DNA from: Blattamonas nauphoetae
Lineage: Eukaryota > Preaxostyla > Oxymonadida
Assembly: GCA_033064195.1 (NCBI GenBank)
Contig: JARBJD010000179.1
Coordinates: 62,001 to 126,000, forward strand
DNA: 64,000 bases
Direction: 5' to 3'
Part shown: one piece after another, positions 1 to 10,201 of the stretch
Layout of the letters: the number at the start of each line of letters is the position of its first letter
Numbering within the stretch: position 1 is the stretch's first letter
Position numbers and translations under genes: made by a program
Notes under the pieces: model-generated
The model's input: the letters and a program-made list of their open reading frames with translations, nothing else
Database searches by the model: none
What the model was told of the DNA's origin: nothing

Positions 1-937
1 TGAAGTGTGAGATGAATCGAAGCGATATGGGTGAGAAGAAGTGAGCTTGTCCAAAAGGAAGGAAGGCAATCAGTCGAAACATGTTGAAAGATTTGCTCAA
101 CGCAGACGAAGCAGAACAGAACCAACTCAGAGGGATCCGAGTCTGGATGAGATGCGTCTTGGGTGTCATGTGAAAGAGAGCGTGTCTGATGATGTGAACG
201 CGCGTGAAGTGACCGCCATTGTATGAAAGGTGAACGAAGAGCTTGAAGCTGTCAGAAGAATTATGACAGAAGGAAAGAAAGAGAAAAGAATGCGTCTTGA
301 CTTGAACAAGGTGGGATGTTGTCATGGCGAATGGTGTGAACACTCAGTTCATCACAATATTCAGGGTTTTGTGTTTCCGTCAGGAAAAGCGACTTGAGTC
401 TTCAGATTCGTTTGTGCGACTGAATATGAAGACGAATGTGGGAGTGTGAGAGTCTGTGTAGTGTTCAGTTTTTGTGACGTGAAGTCGAGAACTGGGATGG
501 TAACAGAGAGTGTCTCCCCAGTCTGAGATAGTGTTGTTTTGGTGACGTGGATAGGCTGATTGTGGTGTTGTTAATGTGTGGCACGAGGCCAGGTTCAGAA
601 GATGACGGAATCGACAATTCCGGAACGTGCAAACAAAGAGATGTTGTGAAGTGTGATGTCTCTTTTTGGCGTGGTCGATGCACGTTGGTGAAGAATGGTA
701 GGATTGTGAATGAAAATGTGTGGTGATGTTGTGATTTAGGTGACGTGAGAGGAGACTGATGTCTGGTTGAGAGAACTCGTTTGTGTTGAATGAAGACGGT
801 GGCCGAGAGAAATCGTCAGAAGAGAGTCTGTGTCGTTGAATGATGAATGTGAGATGAAAATGAGAGCGAACTGCAACTTCTGAGAGTGTGACATGAGTGT
901 GGTGATTGATTGTGACGTGCGATGATCGTGCTGTTGG
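1..937. other. Downstream flank of the giant beta-helix gene, duplicated elsewhere
   Basis: I see no gene here. The stretch is T/G-rich on the plus strand and lies directly after the stop of the minus-strand beta-helix gene. Read on the minus strand it resembles 54811-55840, which follows the truncated paralog of that gene. The match is patchy but colinear, including the segments near 736-900 (against 54830-55010) and near 1-120 (against 55680-55800). It is therefore duplicated 3' flank and not an independent gene. Confidence 0.6.
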
Positions 938-3900
938 TCAGAATACTTCTCCAACAAATGTTGCGAACGGTTCCTCTTTGTTCTCGGTTCGAGCTTTCTG
1001 GTCTTCCACTTTCACTTCTGGAAGGGTCTTCTTGTCTTTCCCATTCCGTTTCGTGAAGAAATCATCCAAGTCCTTCAATTTCGGTCTTTCGTCTGGATTG
1101 AGGCTGAGGCAGAGTCGGATCATCTCAATGAACTCCTCGTCTTCAATCCCGATCATCGGAGGGATGAGTCCAGTCCCCAATTGGCGTTGAGCATTCTGCG
1201 CATCCAGCTCCCCAAATGGAACCATTCCAGTCTCAATCTCCTGCAAGATCAGGCCAAGACTAAAAACTGCAGCCTGTGTTGGAGTCGACTTGTTGGGTGT
1301 GGCTGTGTTCGATTCATGCTGCCCAATTCTTGTTTCCGGCGCTTGCCATCTCTCCCCCTCGTTTCCCCCCGAAACAGTCGCTGGAGATTCGCTTGGCCCT
1401 GTGTGAGTTCTGTTGTTAGTCGCGCCAGCAGTCATTGGATTGTCAATTCGGAACACAACTTCGTCGTCCTGAACAAGCTGGATGCTGTGTGGAGACATCT
1501 TCTTCAGAAGCGCATCGAAATGTGCGGCCGACGCGAGTGCCTGGATTCCCTTCACAACATTCATCTGAACTGTCCGCTTGTCGATCTTGGGAAGGTCTGT
1601 GTTTTTGTGGAGTCTGTTGTAGAGCGTGTCTCGCTTGCTGACCAACATCGGCATCTCTGCCCCAGTTGGTCCAACCACTTTCACATTCTCACAAACATCG
1701 TCCTGATTGAACTTCTGAGCCACTCCATCGAAACCTGAGGATGGAGGAGGGAGACTGAAGACCTCAGCATTGTTTTCGAACACGAATGCTGTCGTGCCCA
1801 GTGTCGGTGCGATTTGAGTTTCCATTTCATCCATTTTGATCTCACCCATGTCTTGAACAAAGTCCATTTCTTTCTTTGCAGCGAGTGTGTCTTTCTGGTC
1901 CTTGTTCTTGCGACGACGACAGAGAACAACGATGACGATGATGAAGACGATGACGACGAGCACGGCAACGATGACTGGGATCAGCCATTTCATGACTTGT
2001 GTTGTTAGGGCCTTTCTGTTCTCAGCGCCTGTCAGTTTCAGTTGGATGGATTCTGTGCACCCGCCTTTCCCAAACACAATTCGAGCATGCCAAGCTGCTT
2101 CGGGATCGAGCTGCTTGTTGAGTTCAGTTTCGTTCAGAGTGATGTGGATTTGGGTTTCGTTCCAGACGGAAGGGGTGAGGGAGGTGAAGGGAAGGACAAC
2201 TGGTTCTTTCTGAGTGTTGTTCAGGATTCCGTAGATTTCGAGGCCAAGTCCACAGGGAATGAACAACTCTCCAATCAGCATCACTGAGAATGTCTTGTTT
2301 CTGTGGTGTGTGGCGTTGCTTTGAGCTGTGTTCAGTTTCGCAACAAACATCGCTTCGTATTCTTCCACAATCGTCGATTCCACAACACACTCGTCTTTCA
2401 ATGCCATCCAGGCAGAAGGAAGCTTGTCCGACGATCCATCGCCTCCTCCCAAACTCGGAATCACAATCTTCCCATTTCCAGAACACTCCACATTTCGGCG
2501 AGCTGAAGTGAACACAGAATGACCAGGTGTGTTGTCACTGAATGACGACATCGTCAGCGTCACATTCCCATTCGACACGAGGAGAGCGCCTTGTGCAAAG
2601 TGGGTGAATGAAGTCGAAGTCAGGTGTGTGCTGCAATTGTCAAGATTGACGAATCCTGTTCCCCACTCGCACAATTCATTTGAATTGTGAGATGGAGTCG
2701 ATGGCGTTTTTCCACTGATTTGGGAGACCTGGATGTGAAGGGTGCTGTTCGACGCTGAGATGAGAGTTTGTGTTTCTGTGTCAGTCAGTTCAAGTCCAGT
2801 GATGTTGGCAAAGGCTGAATTCTCGAGAATGATCGCGGGAGTGGAGAATGTCAATGCAGTCAGCAACAGAGACCCAACCGTCAGCTTTCCTGCGCTCACT
2901 TTGAAGAGCGAGCCAGTTGTCGTGGAGACGAGGATTGTGGTCTGAGAAAGTGTGGTCTGTCCACCCTCCAAGTCCAACAGAATGAACGCGATCGGGAGAG
3001 AAGCTTCGAACGAACACGAAGCAATCGAAAGCTCGCCATTGTTGGACTTGATTAACGACGAACACGCTGCAGCTGACAGATTGAACACGAGATGATCAAT
3101 CGAGATGGAGTGTGAGGTGCTTGCAGCATGTTCATTCAAAATCATTCCGTTCTCCTTTACAACAACAGAAACTTCCGTTTCTCCAGATTTTCGCGTCAGT
3201 TTGAAATCCTCCACACCCAATTCCATGGTGTTTTTCAGTTCTGAGCTCTTCACAACAAAGAGCGTGTCCTGGTCAACATTACTCAAATGAGTATGGGCGA
3301 TTGCGAGAGTGTCGCACGGACGATGAATCTGTCCACAACCAGCAGCGTCGCGGCCATTCGCTCCCGAATAGATCGTCTCGTTGGAGTAGAAGAGGAGGAA
3401 GTAGAGAAGTGTGATGTGTCGATAATTCACGTCTTCCACTTCTTCAGCCAAGTCTTCGCCAGAAAGGAGATTGTCGTTCAGCGGTGACACGAGATTGGCT
3501 GAGGTGAGCTTCCAGTTGAGTGGGGTGATCAGCGACACGAAGTCGTGGCCTTCGACATAAACCCACTTTCCTTTCCCAGACACTCCACAAGTGCAGGAAG
3601 CATCAAAATTGCTGTTGACGAGAAGAGACGAAGAGGGAACTCCAACATCACACGAGACATGCAGAACTCCTCCATTTCCATCCGACGAGCAGTGAGAGAA
3701 TGTGCACTGGCTGACTGACAGAGAGCCTGATTCGGTGACATGTGCGTTCACGACTGATCCATCCGACGACGAGTGTATGTTCGCGATCGAACACGCGTCG
3801 ATGACGAGTGATCCATCGTTCACGACAATCAGACTCGTTTCTGTCAGCGTGAGCGTGCTGACAAACGAGAAAGCGGTCTGTTCGAGTGAGAGGCTGCCAG

Positions 3901-6900
3901 AGTTCAGAAGGAAGAGAGGATGTGAAAACGACATGGCTGATGTTGTTGCGAAGGCAGTTGTGGCATCGAGGGAGAGTTCGGAAGAGGTGATCTCGAAAAG
4001 AGGGGAATTGAGTGACGATGAGAGCGCGAACGAAATGTTGGAGAAAGCGAGTGATCCTTTCGTGATGGCAAAATGAGCGGATGAATCCAGAGAAATGCTG
4101 AATGGAGCTGTTCCTTCAATTGAGAGTGCCTTGTCATCATTGTGAGCGACTTCTCCAGACATCGTCAGATCAGCGGCGACTGAGATGACGAGAGTCGAGA
4201 GAAGTGATGCGCTGATCCTTCCATGTGAATGTGGGAGTGATGCACAGCTAACGCCAAAATGGCCACAATCATCGATGTCGATTGAACCTGTTCCCCCAAC
4301 ACTGACAATGTTCGAGATTGGGAGGAGATAGACAAGAAGAGACGAAGAAACAGTCGAATTTGAATCAGTTCCCCAGAAGGGAGTTTCTGGTGTCGATGAG
4401 GAGACTGTTGGGAATCGAGTTGGGGTGATGGCTGATTCAAAGAACGAACCAGAAACATAAACAGCAGCTCCTTCAGCTGAGGAGTCCGTGGTGAACGAAG
4501 CTCCTCTCAGATCGAAGTCCCAAGTTCGTTGAGCATTGTTCGTCGATGTCAGTGACAGAAAGATGCTTCCTCCACTTCCAGACGAAGAGCAGCCAGAGAA
4601 CGACGTCGAAACAACAACGAGCTTTCCAGTCTCTCCCACAAAACAACAAATCGCTCCTCCATCTGTCGATGACCAACAACCACTGAATGTCGTCGTCTTC
4701 CCACTCTCCCCAATCGATAGTGTCTGCGAGTCCCCAACTGTGAACGAGATCGTCGATTTCGATGTCAGTGCTGAGAACGAACAGTTCTTTACAGACATCG
4801 TTCCTGTTCCTGATATCAATGGTTCACTCAGTGCTGAGTTGGCGAACGACACAGCTGAGATGGTTGTTGTTCCTCCTGTTGATGACAGGAAGCTCTTCGA
4901 GATTGTAGTTGGGAGAGAGACAGTGCCAGAAGTGAGGACAATTGTTCCTTCAGTGATTGCGATCGGATTGAGTGTGGCTGGGATGGTTGATGGGATTGCG
5001 AGAGAACAATCTGAGAAAGAGAGTGAGCCAGTCTCAACTGAGAAGAGAGGTGTAGTGCGGCCAGGAGTGAGAGATCCGATGGTGATTGGGAGGGATGACA
5101 AAGTGACCGTTGATGACTGTGATGAAGTCAGACTCAGTTGAGCATCTTGGGTGAGAGTGAGCGAGTTCGTCGAAGAGGCAGAGAGTGTCCAGAGTGGTTG
5201 CGGAGAAGTGAAGACAGTGGAGAGTGTGAACAGAGAATAAATTATCACTTCGTTGGCAGATTTCATCGATGTCAGAGAATGAGCAAGCGATTCGCAGGGA
5301 AGAGTCGTCTCACCACAATGCAAATGATCCTCTCCATTCACATGAAGATGAACAGCGCCTGTAGTGTGAGGATGACGGAAGAACAGAAGAGATCCAGACG
5401 ATCCTCCTGTCTGAGTCTCAACTCCCCAAAACTTCTTCTTCTCAGCTGATGTGAAGATTCCTGTCGAACCAACTGAGGGAAGAATCGAATCCAGAATCCC
5501 ACCCGATCCATAATTGGCAAGAACAGCACTCAGATCAGAAGAGGTGATGTGCATATTGTGGCCATTCGAAGTGCCAGATGAGCAATCCGTGAAAGACACA
5601 GATTCAGACAGAGCGAGAGAAGATGATGAAGACACTGTCACAGCAATCACTCCTCCATCCAAAGACGACGAGCAACTCGAGAAGTCGACATTCGTCAATT
5701 TCAGTCCATTCGAGACTGAAGATGTTCCAGAAACAATTGATCCAGCAACAGACGAGGAGAATCCAGAGAATGAACACAATGTCAACGCGAGTGATCCTCC
5801 AGAACTCAGTTGGAACAAGGAGACAGAGCGACCAGATGTTCCAGTGAACGCAAGTTGCGAAATCGACAGCGATCCGGCTGAAGCAATCAGAGTGTCCGAT
5901 GCAATTGTTGTCACAGTGAGATATCCATTGCTCGCTTGCACATCTCCAACAATCGACACAGACAGAGAGGATGCAACAGAATACGACGATTTCAACGGCG
6001 AGTTCGCATGCACTTTGATTTGGATGGAGTTTGAAGAAGGAACGGCACGAAGAAGTCCTTTCCCAACCGACACACAAGGCACTCCGAAATGTCCACAATC
6101 ATCGATGTCATGCGAATTGTGTCCACTGACAGAGACAACATCCTCAATTTCGACCAGATAGACAAGAAGAGACGACGAAACAGTGGTTTTCGAATCTGTT
6201 CCCCAGAAGAAGGTTGGCGAGGTCGACGAGGAGACGGTTGGGAAACGAGAAGTGGTGACGGCTGTTTCAAAGAACGAACCAGAAACAAAAACTGCGGCAC
6301 CTTCAGCTGTGGAGTCTGTTGTGAACAACGCTCCAGAAAGATCGAAGTTCCAAGTGTTCTGATTCAGATCGGTCGATGTCAGTGACAGAAAGATGCTTCC
6401 TCCATTTCTAGACGAAGAGCAATCTGAGAACGACGTCGAAACAACAACGAGCTTTCCAGTCTCTCCCACAAAACAACAAATCGCTCCTCCATCTGTCGAT
6501 GACGAACAACCACTGAATGTCGTCGTCTTCCCACTCTCTCCAATCGACAGTGTCTGCGATGCTCCAACTGTGAACGAGATCGTCGAGTTCGACGTCAGAG
6601 CTGAGAACGAACAGTTCTTCACTGACATCGTTCCTGTTCCACACATCAACGATTCACTCAGAGCAGAGTTGGCCAACGACACAGCTGAGATGGTTGTTGT
6701 TCCTGCTGTTGATGACAGGAAGCTCCTCGAGAGTGTAGTTGGGAGGGAGACAGTGCCTGAAGTGATGATCAGTGTTCCTCCAGTGATCGAGATTGGACTG
6801 AGTGTTGATGGGATGGTCGATGAGAGTGTCAACTTGCAGCTGGAGAAAGAGAGTGAGCCAGTCTCAACTGAGAACAACGATGTTGAGCGACCAGATGTGA

Positions 6901-9694
6901 GTGTCCCCACACCGAGTGTCAGAGTGTCCAATGTCAGCGCCGAGTTCACTCCAGATGGAATTTGGATCTGCCCATCGCCTTGAAGAGTGAGTGAGCAACC
7001 AGAAGATTGGCGAAGTGTCCATGTTTCTGCGGTCGACTGGAAAACTGTCGATCGGACGAAGGCAGAGTCAATCAGCACAACTTTCATCGTTTTCATGTTC
7101 GTCATCGCTGTCTCCATCGTCACACACGCCAACTCCAACACTCCACAGTTCGTGTGATCCTCTCCCACACTGTGCAGATGAACCTCCCCACTCGTGTGTG
7201 GATACCAATGATACAACAGCTTCTCTGAACTCGTCCCATCGACAATCTTGAACGTCTCTCGTTCTGCTGTGATCAGATTCCTTTCGGGAAGAGCTGGCTT
7301 CAGTGTTGTCCATTTGCGAGAAGCGAGTTCAGTCGAGACAGATGAGCAGGAGACAAGCACGTTCTCTCCGAGTGTGGCTGAACACATTTCGTTGTCCCAT
7401 CCATACGTGAGGAAGGGTGCCACTGCATCTGTCTGAGCAACTGTCGAAGTCGTCGAGACAAACACAGCTCCTCCTCTGCCTGTCGCCGAGTCCAGTTTGA
7501 ACGACGAGGTCTTCACTGTGAGCGAGTTGGATGCGCCCAAAGTCAGCGACAAGACTCCTCCATCCCCATTTTCGTTGGAAATCGATGTGAAAGTCGATCC
7601 TGTCACAGACACTGTAGTTCCACTGGTTGTGATCAGACCATCCTTCGCAAGATTGATGGATGAGGCTGTCAAAGTTTTGATTGTTAATGTTCCACTTGTT
7701 GCTCTGATCAGAGCTGTCGCCGAGAGTGTCAATCCAGTGAATGTCGATGTCTCGATCGTCAGCGTCCCTGTCGCAAGCGTTGCGAACGCTGTGTTCATCG
7801 TCCCAGTCGTTGTCGTGTCCATCTTGCAGCCTGTCACCTTTCCCTGCCCCGTTCCTGCAACCTCCAGAAACACTCCTCCACTCAACGCCAACAGATGAAG
7901 GTCGTTCACAAAGAATCGGCCAGTTGTCACCGACAGGAAGGTTGTTGTTGGAGTCGATGCTGTGAATTGGGTGTTGAAATCACTTCCGGTTTTCAGTCCT
8001 TGAATTGTGATTGTCTGTTCTCCCAGTGGAATGGCAGGGATGGCGTGTGTTGCATCGAGGAGTGTGATTGCTTGCATCGCATAAGCTGTTCTGGCTCGAT
8101 TCTTGGCTGTGCACAATGTGAGCACGTACGCAACACTGAGACATTTCTTGTCATAGAAACCACAGAATTCTTCATCCACTCCATCAACAGTCACCTTCCA
8201 AGGCGGGAAATTGATGGTCTGTTCCAGTTCTGCTGTTTCGGCGTTGAAGTGGGGCATGTGGTTGGAGGAATACGAGGGAAGGTCCGCGTGTTTATAACCT
8301 CCACGGACATCTCCACTAATTTGATTGGTGACGGTGCAGTCATGGAACACGAGCGATTGGAACGTACACTTGTCGACAAAATACATCTGCGACCCTGTGG
8401 CGCTGTTGCATCCGATGATGGAGCAGTCTGAAAACAAAAAATCGAGCAGATAGCCTGCACCATATGTCTCGATAACAGAGTGTGATCCTGTCGTGGCCTC
8501 GCATCCAGTGAAAGTACACCCAGAAATTTGATCAGGATTAGAATAAATGAAGAAGAGAGTGCCAGCTGTCGGATGGTAACAATTGTTGAACTTGCAGTCA
8601 GTGATCGTGTCTGTTCCACTTTGGTGGCTTCGAAAGACTCCTGTTTGTCCAGTGGCGTAACAATCATTGAATGTGCATCGATCAGTGATCATGGTCACTT
8701 CAGATTGCCACTTTGGAAGTCTGATCACTCCACCTTCGCTGGCATAACACGCAACAAACGTGCACGATGTGAGATTAACTGTGAAGTCATTTCCTTCAAT
8801 GCAAAATGCTCCGCCTTCGCCGTTGCTGGTCGGGTGGCATCCGTTGAACGTGTCGCCAGTGCACGTCTTGGAGGTGGTGACGACTTCTCGTTCAGTGATG
8901 ACAGCGTTCGAGACGAAATACCATTCTTTGCGGACGCTGTGAATGTGAGTGTTGTTGATTAAGAACATGTTCGAGTGGCTGTTCAGATCGCCCACGATTT
9001 GGCCATAAAACGCGTTTGAGGTGTCGACCCAGTCTGACCCAACAACCGAAGAGATTCCATACGGAGAAATCGACGGGGCTGCACTGAAGTCTGTGGTGGG
9101 CGTGGTAGTCGACAGATTCAAAACTTGCGACGAGATCATTTCAACTGAACGCGTCAACGCGTCTCCAGTCAGACACGATTCGTGCGACATCGTCACATTT
9201 GTCAGTCGGCTCGAAATCACCTGCAGTCCACTCCAATTGTCTTCTGTCTTCAGCAGGCCTGTGGTCACTAAGTTAGGCGATGAGATTGAGAAACCACACA
9301 ATTTGAACGAAAATGTGGCAGAGTTCGACACAACTAGGCGGTTCTGCGATATCGTGGTGATTTGAGCCTTCGAAACCAACACCGTCGATTCTGACCCGTG
9401 GAATAGTTGATTCTGGGTTGAGAAATCAATCGATGTGAACGACATGGTGGAGTTCAGAAATTGGAGCACAAAAGGCGAGATATCATTCATGTCATTTGTG
9501 ATTACTGTTGATCCGGAAGCAATCAGTTCTTGATTTTGTTCCACGAACGAGAACGAATCCGAAATCAGAGTCGAGTGATTCAGGTATATCGGTGCATTGT
9601 GAAGCGGGGTGACAGGGGAAGGGAGAGATATGACACCTTTGAGATGTTGCGAGGGATGTGAGGTGACACACAAACAGAGACAGAAACAAAACAT
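938..9694 (-). CDS. Giant beta-helix transmembrane protein with cytoplasmic pseudokinase domain
   Basis: A single open frame of 2,918 aa. I start it at the ATG at 9694 because the paralog at 53292 begins at the same MFCF... peptide and resemblance stops upstream. The hydrophobic N-terminus is a likely signal peptide. Roughly residues 30-2550 are Ser/Thr/Asn-rich repeats with recurrent short hydrophobic strands and Cys-Ser-Phe patterns, typical of right-handed parallel beta-helices. A transmembrane segment (VMKWLIPVIVAVLVVIVFII) lies near residue 2570, followed by a basic stop-transfer run. The tail, about residues 2650-2880, resembles a protein kinase: an APE-type WQAPE, the helix-F region VFSLGLILQEIETGMVPFGE, and CLSLNPDERPKLKDL. 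The HRD position reads MSPHSIQL and no DFG is visible, so it is probably catalytically dead. Likely a surface receptor or adhesin; ligand unknown. An internal duplication of about 610 aa is listed separately. Confidence 0.85.
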   Translation of the reverse strand: MFCFCLCLCVTSHPSQHLKGVISLPSPVTPLHNAPIYLNHSTLISDSFSFVEQNQELIASGSTVITNDMNDISPFVLQFLNSTMSFTSIDFSTQNQLFHGSESTVLVSKAQITTISQNRLVVSNSATFSFKLCGFSISSPNLVTTGLLKTEDNWSGLQVISSRLTNVTMSHESCLTGDALTRSVEMISSQVLNLSTTTPTTDFSAAPSISPYGISSVVGSDWVDTSNAFYGQIVGDLNSHSNMFLINNTHIHSVRKEWYFVSNAVITEREVVTTSKTCTGDTFNGCHPTSNGEGGAFCIEGNDFTVNLTSCTFVACYASEGGVIRLPKWQSEVTMITDRCTFNDCYATGQTGVFRSHQSGTDTITDCKFNNCYHPTAGTLFFIYSNPDQISGCTFTGCEATTGSHSVIETYGAGYLLDFLFSDCSIIGCNSATGSQMYFVDKCTFQSLVFHDCTVTNQISGDVRGGYKHADLPSYSSNHMPHFNAETAELEQTINFPPWKVTVDGVDEEFCGFYDKKCLSVAYVLTLCTAKNRARTAYAMQAITLLDATHAIPAIPLGEQTITIQGLKTGSDFNTQFTASTPTTTFLSVTTGRFFVNDLHLLALSGGVFLEVAGTGQGKVTGCKMDTTTTGTMNTAFATLATGTLTIETSTFTGLTLSATALIRATSGTLTIKTLTASSINLAKDGLITTSGTTVSVTGSTFTSISNENGDGGVLSLTLGASNSLTVKTSSFKLDSATGRGGAVFVSTTSTVAQTDAVAPFLTYGWDNEMCSATLGENVLVSCSSVSTELASRKWTTLKPALPERNLITAERETFKIVDGTSSEKLLYHWYPHTSGEVHLHSVGEDHTNCGVLELACVTMETAMTNMKTMKVVLIDSAFVRSTVFQSTAETWTLRQSSGCSLTLQGDGQIQIPSGVNSALTLDTLTLGVGTLTSGRSTSLFSVETGSLSFSSCKLTLSSTIPSTLSPISITGGTLIITSGTVSLPTTLSRSFLSSTAGTTTISAVSLANSALSESLMCGTGTMSVKNCSFSALTSNSTISFTVGASQTLSIGESGKTTTFSGCSSSTDGGAICCFVGETGKLVVVSTSFSDCSSSRNGGSIFLSLTSTDLNQNTWNFDLSGALFTTDSTAEGAAVFVSGSFFETAVTTSRFPTVSSSTSPTFFWGTDSKTTVSSSLLVYLVEIEDVVSVSGHNSHDIDDCGHFGVPCVSVGKGLLRAVPSSNSIQIKVHANSPLKSSYSVASSLSVSIVGDVQASNGYLTVTTIASDTLIASAGSLSISQLAFTGTSGRSVSLFQLSSGGSLALTLCSFSGFSSSVAGSIVSGTSSVSNGLKLTNVDFSSCSSSLDGGVIAVTVSSSSSLALSESVSFTDCSSGTSNGHNMHITSSDLSAVLANYGSGGILDSILPSVGSTGIFTSAEKKKFWGVETQTGGSSGSLLFFRHPHTTGAVHLHVNGEDHLHCGETTLPCESLAHSLTSMKSANEVIIYSLFTLSTVFTSPQPLWTLSASSTNSLTLTQDAQLSLTSSQSSTVTLSSLPITIGSLTPGRTTPLFSVETGSLSFSDCSLAIPSTIPATLNPIAITEGTIVLTSGTVSLPTTISKSFLSSTGGTTTISAVSFANSALSEPLISGTGTMSVKNCSFSALTSKSTISFTVGDSQTLSIGESGKTTTFSGCWSSTDGGAICCFVGETGKLVVVSTSFSGCSSSGSGGSIFLSLTSTNNAQRTWDFDLRGASFTTDSSAEGAAVYVSGSFFESAITPTRFPTVSSSTPETPFWGTDSNSTVSSSLLVYLLPISNIVSVGGTGSIDIDDCGHFGVSCASLPHSHGRISASLLSTLVISVAADLTMSGEVAHNDDKALSIEGTAPFSISLDSSAHFAITKGSLAFSNISFALSSSLNSPLFEITSSELSLDATTAFATTSAMSFSHPLFLLNSGSLSLEQTAFSFVSTLTLTETSLIVVNDGSLVIDACSIANIHSSSDGSVVNAHVTESGSLSVSQCTFSHCSSDGNGGVLHVSCDVGVPSSSLLVNSNFDASCTCGVSGKGKWVYVEGHDFVSLITPLNWKLTSANLVSPLNDNLLSGEDLAEEVEDVNYRHITLLYFLLFYSNETIYSGANGRDAAGCGQIHRPCDTLAIAHTHLSNVDQDTLFVVKSSELKNTMELGVEDFKLTRKSGETEVSVVVKENGMILNEHAASTSHSISIDHLVFNLSAAACSSLIKSNNGELSIASCSFEASLPIAFILLDLEGGQTTLSQTTILVSTTTGSLFKVSAGKLTVGSLLLTALTFSTPAIILENSAFANITGLELTDTETQTLISASNSTLHIQVSQISGKTPSTPSHNSNELCEWGTGFVNLDNCSTHLTSTSFTHFAQGALLVSNGNVTLTMSSFSDNTPGHSVFTSARRNVECSGNGKIVIPSLGGGDGSSDKLPSAWMALKDECVVESTIVEEYEAMFVAKLNTAQSNATHHRNKTFSVMLIGELFIPCGLGLEIYGILNNTQKEPVVLPFTSLTPSVWNETQIHITLNETELNKQLDPEAAWHARIVFGKGGCTESIQLKLTGAENRKALTTQVMKWLIPVIVAVLVVIVFIIVIVVLCRRRKNKDQKDTLAAKKEMDFVQDMGEIKMDEMETQIAPTLGTTAFVFENNAEVFSLPPPSSGFDGVAQKFNQDDVCENVKVVGPTGAEMPMLVSKRDTLYNRLHKNTDLPKIDKRTVQMNVVKGIQALASAAHFDALLKKMSPHSIQLVQDDEVVFRIDNPMTAGATNNRTHTGPSESPATVSGGNEGERWQAPETRIGQHESNTATPNKSTPTQAAVFSLGLILQEIETGMVPFGELDAQNAQRQLGTGLIPPMIGIEDEEFIEMIRLCLSLNPDERPKLKDLDDFFTKRNGKDKKTLPEVKVEDQKARTENKEEPFATFVGEVF
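4551..6985 (-). repeat. Internal long-period duplication in the beta-helix gene
   Basis: The DNA at about 4551-5150 recurs at about 6381-6985, offset by 1,830 bp (610 codons), with long identical blocks such as the one starting AGTGACAGAAAGATGCTTCC at 4551 and 6381. The offset is a multiple of three, so the protein gains a whole beta-helix block without loss of frame. The high DNA identity suggests recent duplication or ongoing gene conversion between the units. Confidence 0.8.
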
Positions 9695-10201
9695 TTCGGA
9701 TCGCGCCCTTTGATTGGTGTTATTCGTCTTCTCTTGAGAAAACAGATATTCAATGATCGGCTGAAGTTGAAGAGCCGATGAAATGAAAATGCATTCCCAC
9801 AAAATGGAATAAAGTGTTTTCTTCCTTTCTTTCCCCTTTTATCGTTTCTCTTCTAATCCACTCGTCCCTTACTCAATTTTTGGCATCGCTGCCCGAATCC
9901 ATTCGCTGAAGAGAAGCAGTCAGAGCAGATACAGTTGACGGAGGTATTCGTTGATGGAACAAACGAAGTCAAAAACATGAGAATAATGAGATGTCAATCA
10001 AAATTATATCAAAAGTCTTGTTTTGCTGGCAAAAAGAGAAGTGATGGACGAAAAAATGAAGACAAGAGAGTTCAAGAGGGGAGGATGGAGGAATATGAGA
10101 AACTAGCGCTTGAAGACGAGCAGAATCACAAAACAGAACACATTCACTGAAACAACAAAAACGAGTGTGTATTCTGCGATCAATCTCCAACACTTCAAGT
10201 C
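9695..10201. other. Intergenic, putative 5' region of the giant beta-helix gene
   Basis: No supported gene. The 5' flank of the gene ending at 9694 is here. A short block just upstream (about 9695-9725, the strand-reversed form of CAAAGGG...GATCCGAA) also precedes the paralog at 53270-53291, so the start region was copied with the gene. The remainder is A-rich on the plus strand with no recognisable signal. Confidence 0.5.

Noticed and set aside
4536-5141. 201-codon plus-strand frame opposite the giant beta-helix gene, echoed at 6393-6983
   Set aside because: Both lie exactly antisense to the duplicated beta-helix block; the repeat and Ser-rich codon use explain the open frames. No signal peptide or domain.
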